64,000 nt of DNA from Setophaga petechia. Taxonomy: Eukaryota > Chordata > Aves > Passeriformes > Parulidae. Below the pieces are notes generated by a model. The model searched no databases. It was given only the letters and a program-made list of their open reading frames with translations, and was not told the origin of the DNA. The stretch covers positions 992,001 to 1,056,000 of the forward strand of contig JANCRA010000125.1 of the NCBI GenBank assembly GCA_024362935.1, in the 5' to 3' direction. The stretch's first letter is position 1. The number at the start of each line of letters is the position of its first letter. The position numbers were made by a program, and so were the translations under genes. Shown piece by piece: positions 61,501-64,000 of the stretch.

Positions 61501-63284
61501 AAAGAAAGTTGTCTAAGACGCCTTCCTTTCAAGTATTAATGTGAAGGGAAAGGCAAGAGAGTGGGAAAGTACTGTTTTCTAGCACTTTGCAAGCTGCTAA
61601 CACAATCCCAGTTCTGTGTAGCAATTAGCTTTTCAGTGCACTGCAGTAAGTGTTTCTTGTCACCTACATCTAAGCAAATAGCTTTTTCACTCTGTCTCGC
61701 AAGGAGAAAACCTTCCTGCTCACTGAACAACTTCCATCGTGTTCTAGAAGTTGCACAGAGGGCTGCAGAGTTTTATGCAACAAGAAAAAGAAAGTTGTCT
61801 AAGACGCCTTCCTTTCAAGTATTAATGTTGATGGAAAGGGAAGAGAGTGGGAAAGTACTGTTTTCTACCACTTTGCAAGCTGCTAACACAATCGCAGTGC
61901 TGTGTAGCAGCTAGCTTTTCAGTGCACTGCAGTAAGTGTTTCTTGTCACCTACATCTAAGCAAATAGCTTTTTCACTATGTCTCGCAAGGAGAAAACCTT
62001 CCTGCTCACTAAACATCTCCTATCGTGTTCTAGAAGTTGCACAGAGGGCTGCAGTGTGTTTTGCAACAAGAATAAGAAAGTTGTCTAACATGCCTTCCTT
62101 TCAAGTATTAATGTGAAGGGAAAGGCAAGAGAGTGGGAAAGTACTGTTTTCTAGCACTTTGCAAGCTGCTAACACAATCCCAGTGCTGTCTAGCGATTAG
62201 CTTTTAAGTGCACTGCAGTAAGTGTTTCTTGTCACCTACATCTAAGCAAATAGCTTTTTCACTATGTCTCGCAAGGAGAAAACCTTCCTGCTCACTAAAC
62301 AACTTCCATCGTGTTGTAGATGTTGCACAGAGGGCTGCAGTGTGTTTTGCAAAATGTAAAAGAAAGTTGTCTAAGACGCCTTCCTTTCAAGTATTAATGT
62401 GAAGGGAAAGGCAAGAGAGTGGGAAAGTACTGTTTTCTACCACTTTGCAAGCTGCTAACACAATCCCAGTGCTGTGTAGCAGTTAGCTTTTCAGTGCACT
62501 GCAGTAAGTGTTTCTTGTCACCTACATCTAAGCAAATAGCTTTTTCACTATGTCTCGCAAGGAGAAAACCTTCCTGCTCACTAAACATCTCCTATCGTGT
62601 TCTAGATGTTGCACAGAGTGCTGCAGAGTTTTTTACAACAAGAAAAAGAAAGTTGTCTAAGACGCCTTCCTTTCAAGTATTAATGTGAAGGGAAAGGCAA
62701 GAGAGTGGGAAAGTACTGTTTTCTAGCACTTTGCAAGCTGCTAACACAATCCCAGTTCTGTGTAGCAATTAGCTTTTCAGTGCACTGCAGTAAGTGTTTC
62801 TTGTCACCTACATCTAAGCAAATAGCTTTTTCACTATGTCTCGCAAGGAGAAAACCTTCCTGCTCACTGAACAACTTCCATCGTGTTCTAGAAGTTGCAC
62901 AGAGGGCTGCAGTGTGTTTTGCAGCAAGAAAAAGAAAGTTGTCTAAGACGCCTTCCTTTCAAGTATTAATGTGAAGGGAAAGGCAAGAGAGTGGGAAAGT
63001 ACTGTTTTCTAGCACTTTGCAAGCTGCTAACACAATCCCAGTTCTGTGTAGCAATTAGCTTTTCAGTGCACTGCAGTAAGTGTTTCTTGTCACCTACATC
63101 TAAGCAAATAGCTTTTTCACTCTGTCTCGCAAGGAGAAAACCTTCCTGCTCACTAAACAACTTCCATCGTGTTCTAGAAGTTGCACAGAGGGCTGCAGTG
63201 TGTTTTGCAGCAAGAAAAAGAAAGTTGTCTAAGACGCCTTCCTTTCAAGTATTAATGTGAAGGGAAAGGCAAGAGAGTGGGAAA
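58555..63284 (+). repeat. Higher-order satellite unit 14: B-C-D/E-F + 12 A
   Basis: 4,730 bp, the longest complete unit. From 58573 to about 62390 it repeats unit 9 at an offset of 17,938 bp, including both private indels of unit 9. It then gains one monomer relative to unit 9. Confidence 0.92.
58604..58810 (+). promoter_or_regulatory. CpG-rich block of unit 14
   Basis: CpGs intact, with GGCCGACAG as in units 3 and 15. The short frame runs from ATG 58832 to 58933. Confidence 0.5.
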
Positions 63285-64000
63285 GTACTGTTTTCTAGCA
63301 CTTTGAAAGCTGCTTACCCAATCCCAGTTTTGTGCCGCTTCGTGGTTCGCCGTTCAGAAGCTGCCGCAGTCTCTGTTTCCCGGAGAAGGGGAAGACGCTT
63401 CTTGGCGCGAAGAATCTGGTGTCGTTACGCCGATCGCGGCATGCTCCGGAGAACAGCTACGGCCGACAGACACCCGGAAGCGGCGCTTAAAGGCACAGTG
63501 CTCCGTCTCCTGGTCTTTAGCGTCTCCTGCCGGCTACACCTTAGCAAAAAGCTTTTTCATTATGTCTCGCCAGGAGAAACTGTGTCTGTTCACAAAAAAC
63601 CTCCCATCGTGCTCTAGAGGTTGCAGGCAGCTCTGCAGAGTGTTTTGCAACAAGAAAAAGTAACTTGTCCAAAAAAGCCATCAATTCGAATGTTCCTGGA
63701 AAGGGAAAATGCAGGAGAGCGGATAGGTACTGTTTTCTACCAGTTTGCAAGCTGGACACACAATCCCAGTGTTATACTACGATTGACTTTGCAGTGCACT
63801 GTAATAATTGCCAATTGTTACTACATCTAAGCCAATAGCGTTTGCATTATATCTCTTCAGGAGAAACTGTACCAGTTCAGAAAACAACTCTCATTTTTTC
63901 TACAAGTTGCACGGAGGTGTGCAGAGTGTTTTGCAAGAAGCAAAAGAAAGTTGTCCAAAACTGCTGCCATTCGAATAGTAATGCCAATGGAAAAGGCAGG
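63285..64000 (+). repeat. Higher-order satellite unit 15, cut by window end
   Basis: B is complete. The C monomer follows with GCATTATATCTC, and the window ends shortly after its end, in GGAAAAGGCAGG. Confidence 0.9.
63334..63540 (+). promoter_or_regulatory. CpG-rich block of unit 15
   Basis: One CpG has become CpA at 63441 (GCGGCATGCTCC). GGCCGACAG is present. The short frame runs from ATG 63562 to 63663. Confidence 0.5.

Noticed and set aside
374..63284. Hundreds of 64-89 codon open frames on both strands of the satellite
   Set aside because: They recur with the 286-bp period, overlap on both strands and mostly begin at GTG, TTG or CTG. One frame per monomer shifts into another because 286 is not a multiple of 3. 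They show no domain, so I treat them as periodic artefacts.
374..63284. CRISPR array
   Set aside because: The repeats are 286 bp long and directly adjacent, with no unique spacers and no cas genes, in a vertebrate-type genome.
374..63284. Centromeric satellite with CENP-B boxes
   Set aside because: I did not find the CENP-B box consensus by eye in the A-F monomers. A centromeric role cannot be judged from sequence alone.

Overview
The window looks like vertebrate, probably avian, heterochromatin. It is a long tandem satellite (macrosatellite) array interrupted by endogenous retroviruses (ERVs). I find no host protein-coding gene with confidence, no rRNA or tRNA gene, and no CRISPR array. The bird assignment is an inference: it rests on an Env whose transmembrane subunit has the alpha/gammaretroviral CX6CC layout, combined with a betaretrovirus-like Pol primed by tRNA-Lys. 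The host, the chromosome and the satellite family name cannot be read from the sequence.

Satellite. The basic unit is a 286-bp monomer, called A here. At 15 places a fixed cassette breaks the run of A monomers. The cassette starts with monomer B (about 442 bp), in which part of the monomer is replaced by a CpG-rich block of about 207 bp. Divergent monomers C (285), D (287), E (287) and F (286) follow. Each higher-order unit is therefore B-C-D-(E)-F plus n copies of A, with n = 6, 2, 6, 5, 4, 8, 5, 10, 11, 11, 10, 4, 4 and 12 for units 1-14. Unit 15 runs off the end of the window. E is present in units 1-4 and absent from units 5-14.

Retroviral insertions. (1) Positions 1-373 are the 3' part of an LTR cut by the window edge. 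(2) Positions 11144-14757, plus strand, hold a 3.6-kb internally deleted provirus with two 764-bp LTRs, a tRNA-Lys primer binding site, a gag fragment and a scrap of env. Elements 1 and 2 sit at the same monomer position with the same rare flanking variants, so one insertion was copied along with the satellite. (3) Positions 17070-26244, minus strand, hold a 9,175-bp full-length provirus with LTRs of 740 and 715 bp and a 6-bp target-site duplication. Its gag is intact (702 codons). A very long dUTPase-like/protease/RT/RNase H/integrase frame is entered by a -1 frameshift at AAAAAAC, and env is broken by one stop codon.

How the parts fit. The minus-strand provirus keeps nearly everything needed for intracellular retrotransposition. 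The plus-strand element keeps mainly the cis-acting sequences. The satellite units resemble macrosatellites that carry a promoter-like CpG block in each repeat. A 33-codon ATG-started reading frame just after that block is open in all 15 copies, but recent homogenisation of the array could explain this without selection.
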